Assembly (NCBI GenBank): GCA_900095095.1
Contig: FMBT01000109.1
Coordinates: 1-30,849, forward strand
DNA: 30,849 bases
Source of the DNA: Fragilariopsis cylindrus CCMP1102
Lineage: Eukaryota > Bacillariophyta > Bacillariophyceae > Bacillariales > Bacillariaceae
Direction of reading: 5' to 3'
Position numbers and translations under genes: made by a program. Of this stretch, positions 1-9,625 are shown one piece after another (position 1 is the stretch's first letter; each line of letters begins with the position of its first letter). The notes under the pieces were generated by a model that searched no databases, was not told the DNA's origin, and was given only the letters and a program-made list of their open reading frames with translations.

Positions 1-1075
1 TATCTCTGAACGATGTGCACCTAAAATTGCAGCAAACGTACCCAACAAGATGCATTGCATTAGACAAAAGAAAGCCATAATTGTTTCTGTTACTACTGGT
101 AATTCATCATTCTTTTGATCTTTGCGATATCCAAGGTATCTAGTAAATGAATTAATTGATTGTATACGAGAAATAATGATCATGTGAGGGGTAAAAGATG
201 CAACAACCACAAAAATTTCTGTCAGTATACATACAGGAAATGATAGCATACTTGTATCTGTTATGATTTTACGTCAAATGAAAGCATAAATTTAACAAAG
301 TTAATCAAAACAACACTAGGATAGACTCTTAATACAACACAAAATCAGGACAATATTATTCAAAATAGTACAGTAACACTGTAACTTACAATAACATCAA
401 GAAAAAGAACATTTGCGACATAGCAACGACTCCACCCATGAAAAACCCAACCGCCATAGAATTATGGAATTTTCTCATAATCATTGTTCCACCAATACTT
501 AAGGTTAGCAGCATTAATGCTGACCATATCGATGTGAATGATTCACTTAAACCTCGAGTAGACATAACGGCACATGACATCAATGCAAGTACTCCCGTTA
601 ATCCTAAAATAGAATACCTTTCATCATCATCATCATCATCATATCATCATCATAAATTTATTATCATATATATATATATATAGTATGATATAAGCGTGGT
701 ACAGCGATTGGGGAAAAAAATGGTATAGTATGCGTGAGGAATCAAATTAAATACGAATCCTTGTTGTTCAAGGCGAAAGTTTTAGGTAGGAGATTTGATC
801 GAGAAGAAAGAAAAAAAACACGGGGGCAAGTCTCATTCCCTTCACAAAATCAATAATGTGTGTTTGACAGTATAGCATAATATATCGTACAGACCACACA
901 CACACACACAACACAGATAGACACACATAACACATTATATATCAATCAAACGAAATTGGATCGGATCGAAATCCAAATCACCTACGTACCACCATCCTGC
1001 AATGAGACGTCGAGACGATCCTCCGCATAATGAATCTGCCAATAATGCCGTATATGTTGAAAGTGATGCTCTCAT
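1..1075 (-). CDS. multi-pass membrane protein, 5' part of gene (runs off left edge)
   Basis: Three exons can be assembled. Exon 1 runs from the ATG at 1075-1073 (context CAAAATG) to about 982. Exon 2 is about 603-390. Exon 3 runs from about 250 through the window edge. Phases agree: 94 nt ends in phase 1; exon 2 starts with two completing bases after a ttttag acceptor and ends at a GTAAGT donor (389-384); exon 3 can join after an AAG at 253-251. The protein begins MRASLSTYTALLADSL and then has at least four hydrophobic segments (around LTGVLALMSCAVMS, SALMLLTLSIGG, VGFFMGGVVAMSQMFFF, and ILTEIFVVVASF; a fifth ends at the edge). The segment with GGTMIMRKFHNS loosely recalls TMEM14 proteins, but I do not rely on this. 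An alternative junction is donor 989 with acceptor 618. The C-terminus is outside the window and function is unknown. Confidence 0.6.
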
Positions 1076-2133
1076 TTTGTATTATATATTTGATCCTTCC
1101 AAAGTTAAACTTTAATTGCTTGTGCTTTTTCAGATCACTTCTTTTTTTCTTTTCTCTTCTTTTTCCTTTTCCTTTTTCTTCTTCACTTCTTGTACCGTAT
1201 TAGCTAATTGTAATTATATTGTCGATCGTCGCAGTCGCAGTCGCAGTTGATAAATTCACGACTTGAAGATGTCGAGATGCTTTAAAGTGGCTTTCCGTTT
1301 TGTTTGGTGTTTGTTTGAAATTACAGATTGAGTGGTCTCAGTATATGCTATTTTTAAACTCCTCAACAAAGCAAACTACTTCGACATAATAAACACCAAC
1401 TTTTAAAAAGTTACTTGTATATTTGTGTTGCGTTTATTTTGAGACAAAAAATGTTTCATCTCATTAAAAAATCATGGTTAGGCGTCTCGGAATTGGTGGT
1501 GCGCGTGCGCGGAGGGCTTACCCTCGCTCAACTTTTTCTTCTTTCATGACATTATTACTAGTATTTTTCTCGCATCCCAATGCGCTCGGATTTGATTTGT
1601 ATGCTTTAGCGTAGTAACATCCATTAACGAGTAGTCCTACTTCCTCCGTACATCGTATTTTGCGCAGCGGGCTATTCTCTGAAAATTATAAGCACAAAAG
1701 GAAGCTAAAACCTTAAAATCTACCCAATCGACAGGAAATTAAAAAAATAAAATGAGATTTTGAAAGTTTTCGGATCACTCTCCTATAGTGTTAATTTTCA
1801 GTGAATATCCCGGTAGCAAAATACGGTGCACGGAGGAAGTACAGTACTTGATAATAGAACTACTGAAATAGAGCTAAAGAAACATTTTTTACCGTTAGCT
1901 CTACGCACGTATGAAACGCGCAGGATGGTCAATTCATTCTCAGTAATATTTTTTTTAGAAAGTTGATATTGATATTAGTATGATTGAGTGAGAGACAAAC
2001 TACAGTATATTATTATTGTACAAGGGTCCACTCTAAAGTACTGTAGTTACTAGGGATTTGGTGTATCTTTGTATTTATTTTACATATTAATTAGGATTCG
2101 ATCGATTCGAATCGATTAGCTTCAATCGTAATC
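1076..2133. other. intergenic region containing a MITE
   Basis: There is no credible gene on either strand. It is the promoter side of the left-edge gene and the 3' side of the STIMATE-like gene. A long pyrimidine-rich run lies at about 1139-1190 (plus strand). The middle holds the 200-bp inverted-repeat element described separately. At 1869-1903 a perfect 9-bp inverted repeat (TAGAGCTAA ... TTAGCTCTA) surrounds a 17-nt spacer; it could be a 3'-end structure but nothing shows this. Confidence 0.6.
1640..1839. mobile_element. MITE, Tc1/mariner (Stowaway-like) type, with TA target-site duplication
   Basis: The ends are 24-bp inverted repeats: the left one (1640-1663) begins CTTCCTCCGTACATCG and the right one (1816-1839) is its complement with two mismatches. 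The inverted similarity continues inward imperfectly for roughly 30 more bases, for example CTGAAAATTA near 1680 against TAATTTTCAG near 1793-1802. The element is flanked on both sides by TA (1638-1639 and 1840-1841), the duplication made by Tc1/mariner transposases. It has no coding capacity, so it is non-autonomous. The outer end differs by one base from the CTCCCTCCGT start known from plant Stowaway MITEs; that similarity is recalled, not searched. Confidence 0.85.
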
Positions 2134-2843
2134 TTAAACGACAGCGCTATTATCATTATTATTATTATTATCATTTGCTTCATCGTTCATCCAAATTTTT
2201 GGAGTTTTCATTTCATCTTCAGCCGCCAAAAGGAATTCCTTCTTAATAGCTAATTCTGTTTCTACAGGATCTTCCTCATGTGCACCCGTATGGTGAGCTC
2301 CAGCTTTTAAATAATGATCAGCAACCCAAAAATAAATCACATTCAAGACACCCGGAAAGAAAATCATTACAAATAATAATTCAACACGTATATTGTCCTG
2401 TAAAGGTTTAAATAATAGACCACCAAAGTATGCTAACCCACCGGCTGTCCATAACATGAAATAATAAATAATTACTTTAGCAACAGTTAAAATAAACAAC
2501 CATGCAACACATTGATGTATCCAATGTAATAATCCATCTACACCTTCATATAGACCAGAATGTTTCAATGATACCCAATCGTATTCATTTGCTAACCAAT
2601 CGATTGCTTTTAATCCCCAAATTGCTAATAGTAACCCCAACGTAGTATCTATTAAATATGTCATCCCATACCACGCACATTGATCGTTTAAGGAACTTTC
2701 CGATTCTTTTCCATTTTCAACTATAATTGCTGCTATTATCTGAAATATTATACAAATTAAACAATTTCAGTAGAACAGGGAGAGAGAGAGAGAGAGAAGA
2801 TAGGTTTAGCAATTCGCTCATTTAATTCGCTCCAATTTCTTCA

Positions 2844-2878
<35 letters not shown>

Positions 2879-3210
2879 CACAAGTTCGTGTATAAATATA
2901 TATTTATAAATACTTTACTACTTACCATATTCATCACGTGAGCGTAACATGCACCAACTCCTTGTTTCGATACATCCAAAAACCATGTTCTAAATTTTCT
3001 TCTTGGTCGTTCTGATTGTCGTTTAAACCATAATGACATTAAAGCAAAAAAAGCTAACAGTATTTGAACAAATACGGTAAAAAAATCTTCCGAATCGTAT
3101 ACCTTACAAACTTTCTCTACCTGTTGTGAAACATCCATCGAATCGTCATCTACATATTCGTAAGCATCGTCATAAACAGCATCATCATTTACATTATCAT
3201 CATCTCCCAT
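2134..3210 (-). CDS. STIMATE/TMEM110-family membrane protein
   Basis: Two exons, 3210-2926 and 2739-2134, flank a 186-nt intron (GTAAGT donor, TTTCAG acceptor) and give 296 aa. An acidic N-terminus (about 40 residues) is followed by FFTVFVQILLAFFALMSLWF, then TWFLDVSKQGVGACYAHVMN. The second exon continues QCAWYGMTYLIDTTLGLL, WESL-like WVSLKHSGLYEG, a Trp-rich WIHQCVAWLFILTVAK, and a final helix PGVLNVIYFWVADHYL. This order of motifs is that of the STIMATE family (yeast YPL162C, animal TMEM110), with about five membrane helices. In animals STIMATE is an ER protein that promotes STIM1-Orai coupling at ER-plasma membrane contacts; the yeast member is vacuolar. Family membership is strong; a calcium role here is inference. 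The next gene on the same strand encodes a four-helix PH protein. Confidence 0.88.
2740..2925 (-). repeat. intron with (GA)n and (CA)n microsatellites
   Basis: The single intron of the STIMATE-like gene carries an uninterrupted GA run at about 2780-2799 and a CA run at about 2845-2876 (plus-strand reading). Both are simple tandem repeats of 10-16 units and are likely to vary in length. Splice sites are clear on the minus strand. Confidence 0.8.
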
Positions 3211-4284
3211 GGTATTGTAGTAAGGTTAGCGGTTACTTCAATGCTTTCCTTTTTCCTCCCGTCTTAATTTATTTAATTGTGTACGGTATGAATGCAAAAA
3301 TTCAAAGGCAAACCAAATAAATAATCATAAATCATAAATCTCATCAATAACTAACTAACGGAGAAAAATGAACGGAATTGTCAACGAGAAAGCCGGACGT
3401 TAACATACTTTACATACGTACTAGTTGTAGTATTATTAGGCTCATTAAGTATGGGAATATACAAGTGCGTACATATGGGTCATAGATCCTAAAATATTAT
3501 CCACCCATACACACTACAGTACACATCAGCCTCTTTGTAAATTACCTCCCTCCTTCCACACTGCATGCAGAAATATACTCTCTCTCTCTCATCCTCTCAT
3601 ATAAAATATCTATCTATCTATCAACTATAATCATCAGTCAAATCACTGTACAAAAGTGAGTCAGTTCATTTTCACATCATAATCATTAATATTATTAATC
3701 ATATAAAAAAAGGACCCCCCAATGGAAGTTGGTGTCTAGGTCTATCTTTGATGGCATTGAGATATGTAGTGCTTAGCTTTTTCTAGTCAACAATGCTGCT
3801 GATGTCACGGTACATTTGCAATCTTTGAAAAGAAATTTGACTACTACAATAAGAATACAAAACCAAATATAATGTGTATTTTTTGTCAAGTTAATGTGTG
3901 TGCAATGGTCGTCAAGCTAGTACATGTAGATTGTTTATTGAGGCTTCTTTGTCATATCTAGTCATGAGAACCAGTTATAAATCATACCTAATTTACTGTA
4001 TGGAGACACACATAATATGGTCAATTATATTATTGGTCTCAAATGATAGAGTTGAACAAAATTATGCGTGCAGAAATTCTCTAAGATATTTAGAATTGAA
4101 TGGATCATTTCTGTATTCTTTCTGAACTCTCTATATATGTACTCTATTTGGAATTATACTGGTAATACTTCTATATTTCTATCCTTATGATGGACACATT
4201 CGATGCTACAATCTGCTTCGCCATTTACATAAGAATCAGCAGTAGTCGCAAGAGAACCAGCATTTGAATCCTCTACTTCTCTCG
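3211..4284. other. intergenic region, no gene seen
   Basis: This lies between two minus-strand genes and so holds the promoter of the STIMATE-like gene (near 3211) and the 3' flank of the PH-domain gene (near 4284). Only short frames occur, and none begins with a good ATG or resembles a protein. TC and CTAT simple repeats lie near 3578-3622. Confidence 0.55.
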
Positions 4285-6630
4285 TCATGGGGATCTTCCG
4301 TCTGAAGTATCTACTTGCAGTCCACTTGATTTTTCTGATAGGAGCTCGACACAATCCAGAATATTGCGTATCCAATCTTCTCGTTCCTCTGGAGATTTTG
4401 CTGAAAAACAATATGGTCCACTTTCCGTCAGTCTCGTGTGGATTTGAAAGGCATTCCTTTTTGCCATGCCTGTATCTTCACAAACGCTCTTGATATCTAT
4501 TAGGGCAATTTTAACTTGATTCTTGTTTGCTTCGTCTAGGGAGTAGATAATCTCATGAGGAGTCAGTACAAACCAACGTTTTTGCCACTGCAAACCCAAC
4601 GGAAAGCGCATTTTTCTCTTCAAAAAGCCTGTCTTGACAATCATACTTGATCGGCGCTGACGAACGGAGGCCTTAGATGCTTCGTCTCCGTGGAGTACAT
4701 CAAAGCAGACAATAATCTCATTATTGGCCTTGCTATCGTACTCATCCTTAGATATTTGCCAGTACTCTCTATCTTCCTCTTCTTCGTTGAATTTCACCGA
4801 ACTATCATCGCTCTCATTCATACGATATGCTTCTACTCGACATCGACGAACATTCCCAATAAGATTATTGCGAAAACTAACTTTGAAATTCCAGCTTTCG
4901 TCACGATTCGTATAGACAATTTTACCATCTATACCTGAAGTGGGGAACCATGCTCCACCGCTACGTGCAGCAACCAATACTTCCGTTTTTGGTGGAAGCT
5001 CCGTGCCTGGATATAAGTGGTAATTGATATTGTTCCCTTGAGGATCACTAGCATTAAGGGTTTTGATATACCTGCCCTCGTTAAGCTGAGATCCACTCTT
5101 TAGTCTCAATGGCTGATTGGTTCTATTCCTCAGTCTAAGTAACGTTGTGTGAGAAATCTCACCAAGTTTCTTGCGCAATTGACATAATGATACGGGTATT
5201 CTTTGTGCATCGATAGGCTTCAGTGGTTTTGACTCATCTCGAATATGTGTCAGGTAACGATTCTGAAGTCGAGAGAAATTCGTGGTACTTTGACTATTCT
5301 GTACCTGGCTTTCATTCTTCTCAGAATGTGCTGTGACTAGATCAGCAGTACGTGTATCACATTCGTCAATTAGATGTAGTAATTTGTTTGTACGTGATGT
5401 TAACTCTTCTGGCAAGGCATCTAATTCCTCGGTTGCGGTGGTCAATAGTTGGAGTAGTTCTTTGCGTATCCTTGTTCTACTTTTTGATTCTTTCTGGAGA
5501 CATTCCATTCGATTATGTAATGTTTGAGTCTTAGCACATAAATCTATCTCTTTTCGTTCTAGACGACCAAAATTTTCCATGCGTTCAGTGCTTCCTAGAC
5601 CTGCTGCTGTGCTACTGAACAATTCTTCCGCTAGTTTACTGATTTTGGCAAACGGGCCCATACTATTCTGATCTTGCCAAGAGACATCGTATACACCTTC
5701 CTTCTTTTTCTCTTTTCTATCCTCGGAATATTTCATGTATAGCATCGTTGTACACGTAGATACAACGATGGACCAGAATATTAGACTAGCACTAAACGTA
5801 TCGTATTCAATACGGTATACATTATGGACTAAAAGACCAGAGGTAATGAACATAGCGACGACACCGATAGAAAGCATGTCGATAGACATTTTCCCAATTG
5901 GATCGATAAATTCCGAAACCCATTTTTCGTAGGACTGGTGTACTAAGTATACCTCTTGCGGTCCGGTGGGTGTACTCTTGTCTAATTGTTTTTGCCACGC
6001 TATCTGCAAGTCTTCGCTTAGCGCAAAAAGTTTACGTTCCAATCTCGCCGCAGTATTATCGTGAAGTCTTCTGACTACGACAATCGATCCCCAAAGACTG
6101 ATCGAAAAAAGCATAATGCTTATACCTAAACAAAATACATAAGCATTGAGCATCACTGGAGGTGTATCGATCGGCGGAGACCCATCTGCAATAAGGGTGA
6201 AGACACATCCTAAACAGACCGTATCACACAGCATAATGATATTGAATCGATTATTTTGATTTCCAAGTTCATCTCGTAATGACTCTCTTACTTCTGCACG
6301 CCAGGCCATCTCGTATGATCTTGAATCTTGATCTCGAGCAAGCTTAATACTTTGACTGGCTAATTTTTCTGCCTGGTAAAAAGTCGCTGTTGACATTGCC
6401 TGTGACTCAGCATGATGTTCGGCTGCTTGCATTATTTGTTCACCGTGTCGAGCGCTACTTTCAGCCCAATCTGCCGTCCATAATCGTTTCGTCTGCCTCA
6501 TCTGCAATTTGAAGATATCTCGACTCAAATCTAAATCCGATTTTCCCATGCCGATGCCCAACGCGGTAGCTCCAGCGGAACCCGCCACACCGACTGCTTG
6601 TGCAGCAGCAGTAGCAATGGGTATAACCAT
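4285..6630 (-). CDS. four-helix membrane protein with coiled coil, beta-rich domain and C-terminal PH domain
   Basis: Intronless, 781 aa. The N-terminal 120 residues are largely helical and charged. Four predicted membrane helices follow at about 130-148, 161-186, 250-272 and 281-298, the first pair joined by a short loop with two PP pairs. A likely coiled coil spans about 350-445. Residues about 495-603 look beta-rich (LRLRNRTNQPLRLKSG ... GSGD-free loops ... GIDGKIVYTN) and I cannot assign them. Residues about 664-762 are a PH domain: it opens KTGFLKRKMR, has WQKRWFVLTPHEIIYS, and closes with the helix SPEEREDWIRNI carrying the conserved Trp. The C-terminus is therefore probably cytoplasmic and binds phosphoinositide or a protein. 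Helix spacing, with the basic stretch before TM1 and the long TM2-TM3 cytoplasmic loop, resembles Orai channels, but no diagnostic residue proves it. Confidence 0.85.
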   Translation of the reverse strand: MVIPIATAAAQAVGVAGSAGATALGIGMGKSDLDLSRDIFKLQMRQTKRLWTADWAESSARHGEQIMQAAEHHAESQAMSTATFYQAEKLASQSIKLARDQDSRSYEMAWRAEVRESLRDELGNQNNRFNIIMLCDTVCLGCVFTLIADGSPPIDTPPVMLNAYVFCLGISIMLFSISLWGSIVVVRRLHDNTAARLERKLFALSEDLQIAWQKQLDKSTPTGPQEVYLVHQSYEKWVSEFIDPIGKMSIDMLSIGVVAMFITSGLLVHNVYRIEYDTFSASLIFWSIVVSTCTTMLYMKYSEDRKEKKKEGVYDVSWQDQNSMGPFAKISKLAEELFSSTAAGLGSTERMENFGRLERKEIDLCAKTQTLHNRMECLQKESKSRTRIRKELLQLLTTATEELDALPEELTSRTNKLLHLIDECDTRTADLVTAHSEKNESQVQNSQSTTNFSRLQNRYLTHIRDESKPLKPIDAQRIPVSLCQLRKKLGEISHTTLLRLRNRTNQPLRLKSGSQLNEGRYIKTLNASDPQGNNINYHLYPGTELPPKTEVLVAARSGGAWFPTSGIDGKIVYTNRDESWNFKVSFRNNLIGNVRRCRVEAYRMNESDDSSVKFNEEEEDREYWQISKDEYDSKANNEIIVCFDVLHGDEASKASVRQRRSSMIVKTGFLKRKMRFPLGLQWQKRWFVLTPHEIIYSLDEANKNQVKIALIDIKSVCEDTGMAKRNAFQIHTRLTESGPYCFSAKSPEEREDWIRNILDCVELLSEKSSGLQVDTSDGRSP

Positions 6631-7870
6631 GATTTTTCTGTCATAAATTTTTGATTCAACCTCTTTTTCTTTTCATCCACGAAGAAGTTGGCTATAATAA
6701 TTGAGTCAAATCGAAACTTTGAGGAACCAAATCTAAAAATACTTTCGAACCTTGTAGTATTGTTGCAATAAGTTTAGGGTAGGTACGTCGTAGGTCCTAC
6801 TGGTATGTTACGGCTGTAAAAAATTTAAAATTCGAAAAATGTGAAATTTTGTAATCCACGACTGCCGATCGCCAGAACCGTTAAATCAGTCAATAGCATA
6901 AGTCGTGAGTTGTAAAATATTTTGTCAAAGATGATGATGATTTGTGTTTGTAAATCACCACCATGACAAAACCGCCCTATGATTACTCTATCAGTAAACT
7001 AAAGATCAGTCAACCATCAAATACATGTGTACTATTGGTGGATCACTAACAATTTATGATAATGTTTTGTAGGAATTATGTGGGATTCTCTCGAGAAGAA
7101 GGGAGGTTTTATTTGCTCCACGCATACTCAAAAGGCAAAACATAGAGATTACTCCATTGTCAATTGCAATGGTACCTCCTCTAACACTTTAGTAGTAGCA
7201 AATACAGCTACTACTACAGGAAAATTTTACTATACAGCTACAGAGTGGCTAAAAGACAGAAAAAATAATGCTTCGGTATTGCACCTAGACTACTATCACA
7301 GTCATTGTACCATGTTATTATTGTTAGGGTTGATCTACTCGGATACTCTGACAGGGCACCCCTACCAGAACTTTGACCTGGTCTGTTGTGGGTAGTAGAA
7401 ATGATTATTGTACCATACAAGTGCTCAATTTGCCAGAACTAGCCGCTTCGAATACTACACCACAGTCCCAGACATTATTTTGAAAAATTCAAATGGTGCA
7501 ATCTCGTCGTCATAAAGTATAAAGAGCAATTGACAAAGCCCCCACCCCTCTTACCAGTAGAACGCAAACCATGGTCGGATGCCATTGATTTGTGCCAAAA
7601 CAAACCCACACCATTAAATGTACCATACGATAGGATTAGAAACGATCATGATTTGGTTTGCAGTAGTATAGTTGAGGAAAGACATGTGGTACATAAATTC
7701 GAATATTCGCACACGTGCGTAAAGCTAGCACCAATCCCAAAATAACATGGTGCATAAATAATAATATTATTGTTCAGGAATTTCATCTGCGGTAGTAACT
7801 GGTGCCGTAAAATAAGGATCTTTTCAACTAACTAGACTGTTCCATCACCTTTTCCATCGGAAATGTGGCG
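6631..7870. other. intergenic region with two short unassigned plus-strand frames
   Basis: The 5' flank of the PH-domain gene lies at the left. Two plus-strand open frames, ATG 7078-7395 (105 aa) and 7530-7745, have no recognisable domain, no signal peptide, and no clear splice connection. A short hairpin (AGTAGTAGC ... GCTACTACT) lies at about 7190-7215. The frames might be remnants of a mobile element or chance; I do not call them genes. Confidence 0.4.
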
Positions 7871-8824
7871 TTATTTTTTTGAGATTTCAAAGTCGATCGT
7901 CTCTGCTGTGCTTGGATACATCGCCGAAAGATCAACAATTTTGTGAGTGTTTTCCATGACGATGGATACCTTTACCTCGGTCAATTCGGGCGATCGTCTG
8001 CAAAAGGATATCAAAGGCATAAAGTCTGTAACTTCTTGGGAAAGTACGAGTTCCAACTTTTGAAGACGAGACTTTCGATCTCCGCCAAAAGGTTGTAGAT
8101 TATTCAGCTGAGAAATTTCGCCATGTCGACCACCAAAAGAATAATTTCCAACTCGAACATTGTGCAAAGAATACACAGGTATAGCAGATGAATCATCTTC
8201 ATAAAGGATAATATCCAGTAACTGCGCTGGTACTATCCCTACCGCAACTTTTTTTTGCACATTCTTATTGTTCGGAACTTTATCGACAGTGGTGGTGGTG
8301 ACCATGGGCACACATATCGATTCCGATCGCATTGCCATTGCTGCAACTAGATAAGATAAATCATTGACATTGTTTCCAATTTCTAGACAAATCCGATAGA
8401 AGTGGATGGATTGAAAGCGCAATCTCTTGATCGCTTGTGTCAACTCGGTTAACGCGGGTGCACTAGAAATTTGAAGGCTGGCTCCTGTGCACCAAGGTAT
8501 TAGATTGTACGTGTGTGTCGTCGTTTCATGAGTGGATGCTTTTAGAGCCTGGAGAAGTGTTGTAACATGAATATCTTTCCAATGTCCATGAAAGACAATA
8601 GTTTTCAGGTTAATCAATCTGCTACTGAGCGCGGTAAGATACGAATCCAAAGCTTCTCTAGATTCGAGTTGTGCTTCCAAGTCAGCAGAAGATGACACAA
8701 ACTTGAGAATTTGGACTGAGGTATTCGCTGTCACTGCTTCCAGAAATTCGTGGAGTGTCGTCGGAAATAGACGCCTCGCCGTTATCGTTAACTTATCCAA
8801 CTTATTGTTCCGCAAACGATCCAT
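7871..8824 (-). CDS. hypothetical protein, leucine-rich-repeat-like
   Basis: Intronless, 317 aa, starting at the first ATG after an in-frame stop. Recurrent blocks such as DKLTITARRLF, VQILKFVSS, LINLKTIVFHGHW, QSIHFYRICLEI, LQKLELVLSQEV and LTEVKVSIVME have the alternating hydrophobic pattern of leucine-rich-repeat strands spaced 25-60 residues apart, but not a canonical LxxLxLxxN repeat. No F-box, signal peptide or membrane helix is visible. Irregular LRR-like proteins of this size are common as lineage-specific families in diatoms. It starts directly inside the repeat pattern, so an N-terminal exon could be missing, although none is apparent upstream. Function unknown. Confidence 0.6.
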   Translation of the reverse strand: MDRLRNNKLDKLTITARRLFPTTLHEFLEAVTANTSVQILKFVSSSADLEAQLESREALDSYLTALSSRLINLKTIVFHGHWKDIHVTTLLQALKASTHETTTHTYNLIPWCTGASLQISSAPALTELTQAIKRLRFQSIHFYRICLEIGNNVNDLSYLVAAMAMRSESICVPMVTTTTVDKVPNNKNVQKKVAVGIVPAQLLDIILYEDDSSAIPVYSLHNVRVGNYSFGGRHGEISQLNNLQPFGGDRKSRLQKLELVLSQEVTDFMPLISFCRRSPELTEVKVSIVMENTHKIVDLSAMYPSTAETIDFEISKK

Positions 8825-9625
8825 CCAGTCGGCCCTAATAGATCAAGCTAGATAGATAGATGGCACCAAAAGTAGACTATGGTGACAACCTACTGCGAGG
8901 CTACCATCTTCCGAAGAAAAAATTGGTATTGTTTTTGGTTAGCCCTGACATTCTACTACCTAGCACCTCGCAGCTGGAGACGTTTTTTTTCAGAACGCGC
9001 GAAATGGATGGATTTGGATGGAAAATTAATTTCACCTCGCACCATTTTATTGACAATGGCACTGTGTAAGAAGAGTGGTGTCCCCCCGTGAATGAATTAT
9101 TCATGTGTAAGCTGGGCCTGTACAAGTACAGTACAATACTCGAAGGCAGGTGCGCGACCAATAAAGAGAGGTAGGCTTATTTCTTTTCGGAATCGTGCTT
9201 TAAACGGATTCTTTAAGTAAAATTGTACGACCTCTTTTTAAGTCTGCCTTAACCGTTGTTTGTTTGGGAAGAAAAAAAAAACGTTATCGGCATGCACACG
9301 ACCCCAAAACAACTTTTATTTCAAAAGCGAAAGTCAAAAAAGCAAAAAGCAAAAGCAAAGCGCACAAAACAAAAACACACCAACAACTTAAAATCGCTAT
9401 CACTTTTCTTGTTGTGAATGTGGTTTGAATTGTGAATTGTGAATGAGAAACTGTGTGTACCATACTACTCATCAGCAAGAATTAGACACATATAACGGAT
9501 ATATGCAATACATCGCGTCGTGTTAGTCTTCTTTTTTTGATCCAATCAGTAATCAAATAGACAGTATACAGTATTACAAAACATCTCTTATTAAATCATT
9601 AAAATCATATAAATTCATCGCAACT
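8825..9625. other. divergent intergenic region
   Basis: This separates the minus-strand LRR-like gene from the plus-strand PT/PDZ gene, so it should contain both promoters. Two overlapping plus-strand frames near 8860-9091 look like chance. A-rich runs and the short direct repeat TGAATTGTGAATTGTGAATG (9425-9445) are visible. There is no RNA gene or transposon signature. Confidence 0.5.

Noticed and set aside
1002..1115. Plus-strand frame starting MRRRDDPPHNES
   Set aside because: It lies antisense to a better minus-strand first exon with a good ATG context and phase-matched splicing.
7078..7745. Two plus-strand frames as possible genes or a transposase relic
   Set aside because: No recognisable domain, catalytic motif or terminal repeat, and the two frames do not connect by credible splice sites.
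8860..9091. Overlapping plus-strand frames upstream of the LRR-like gene
   Set aside because: Two frames are open over the same short stretch, neither resembles a protein, and the position fits a promoter.
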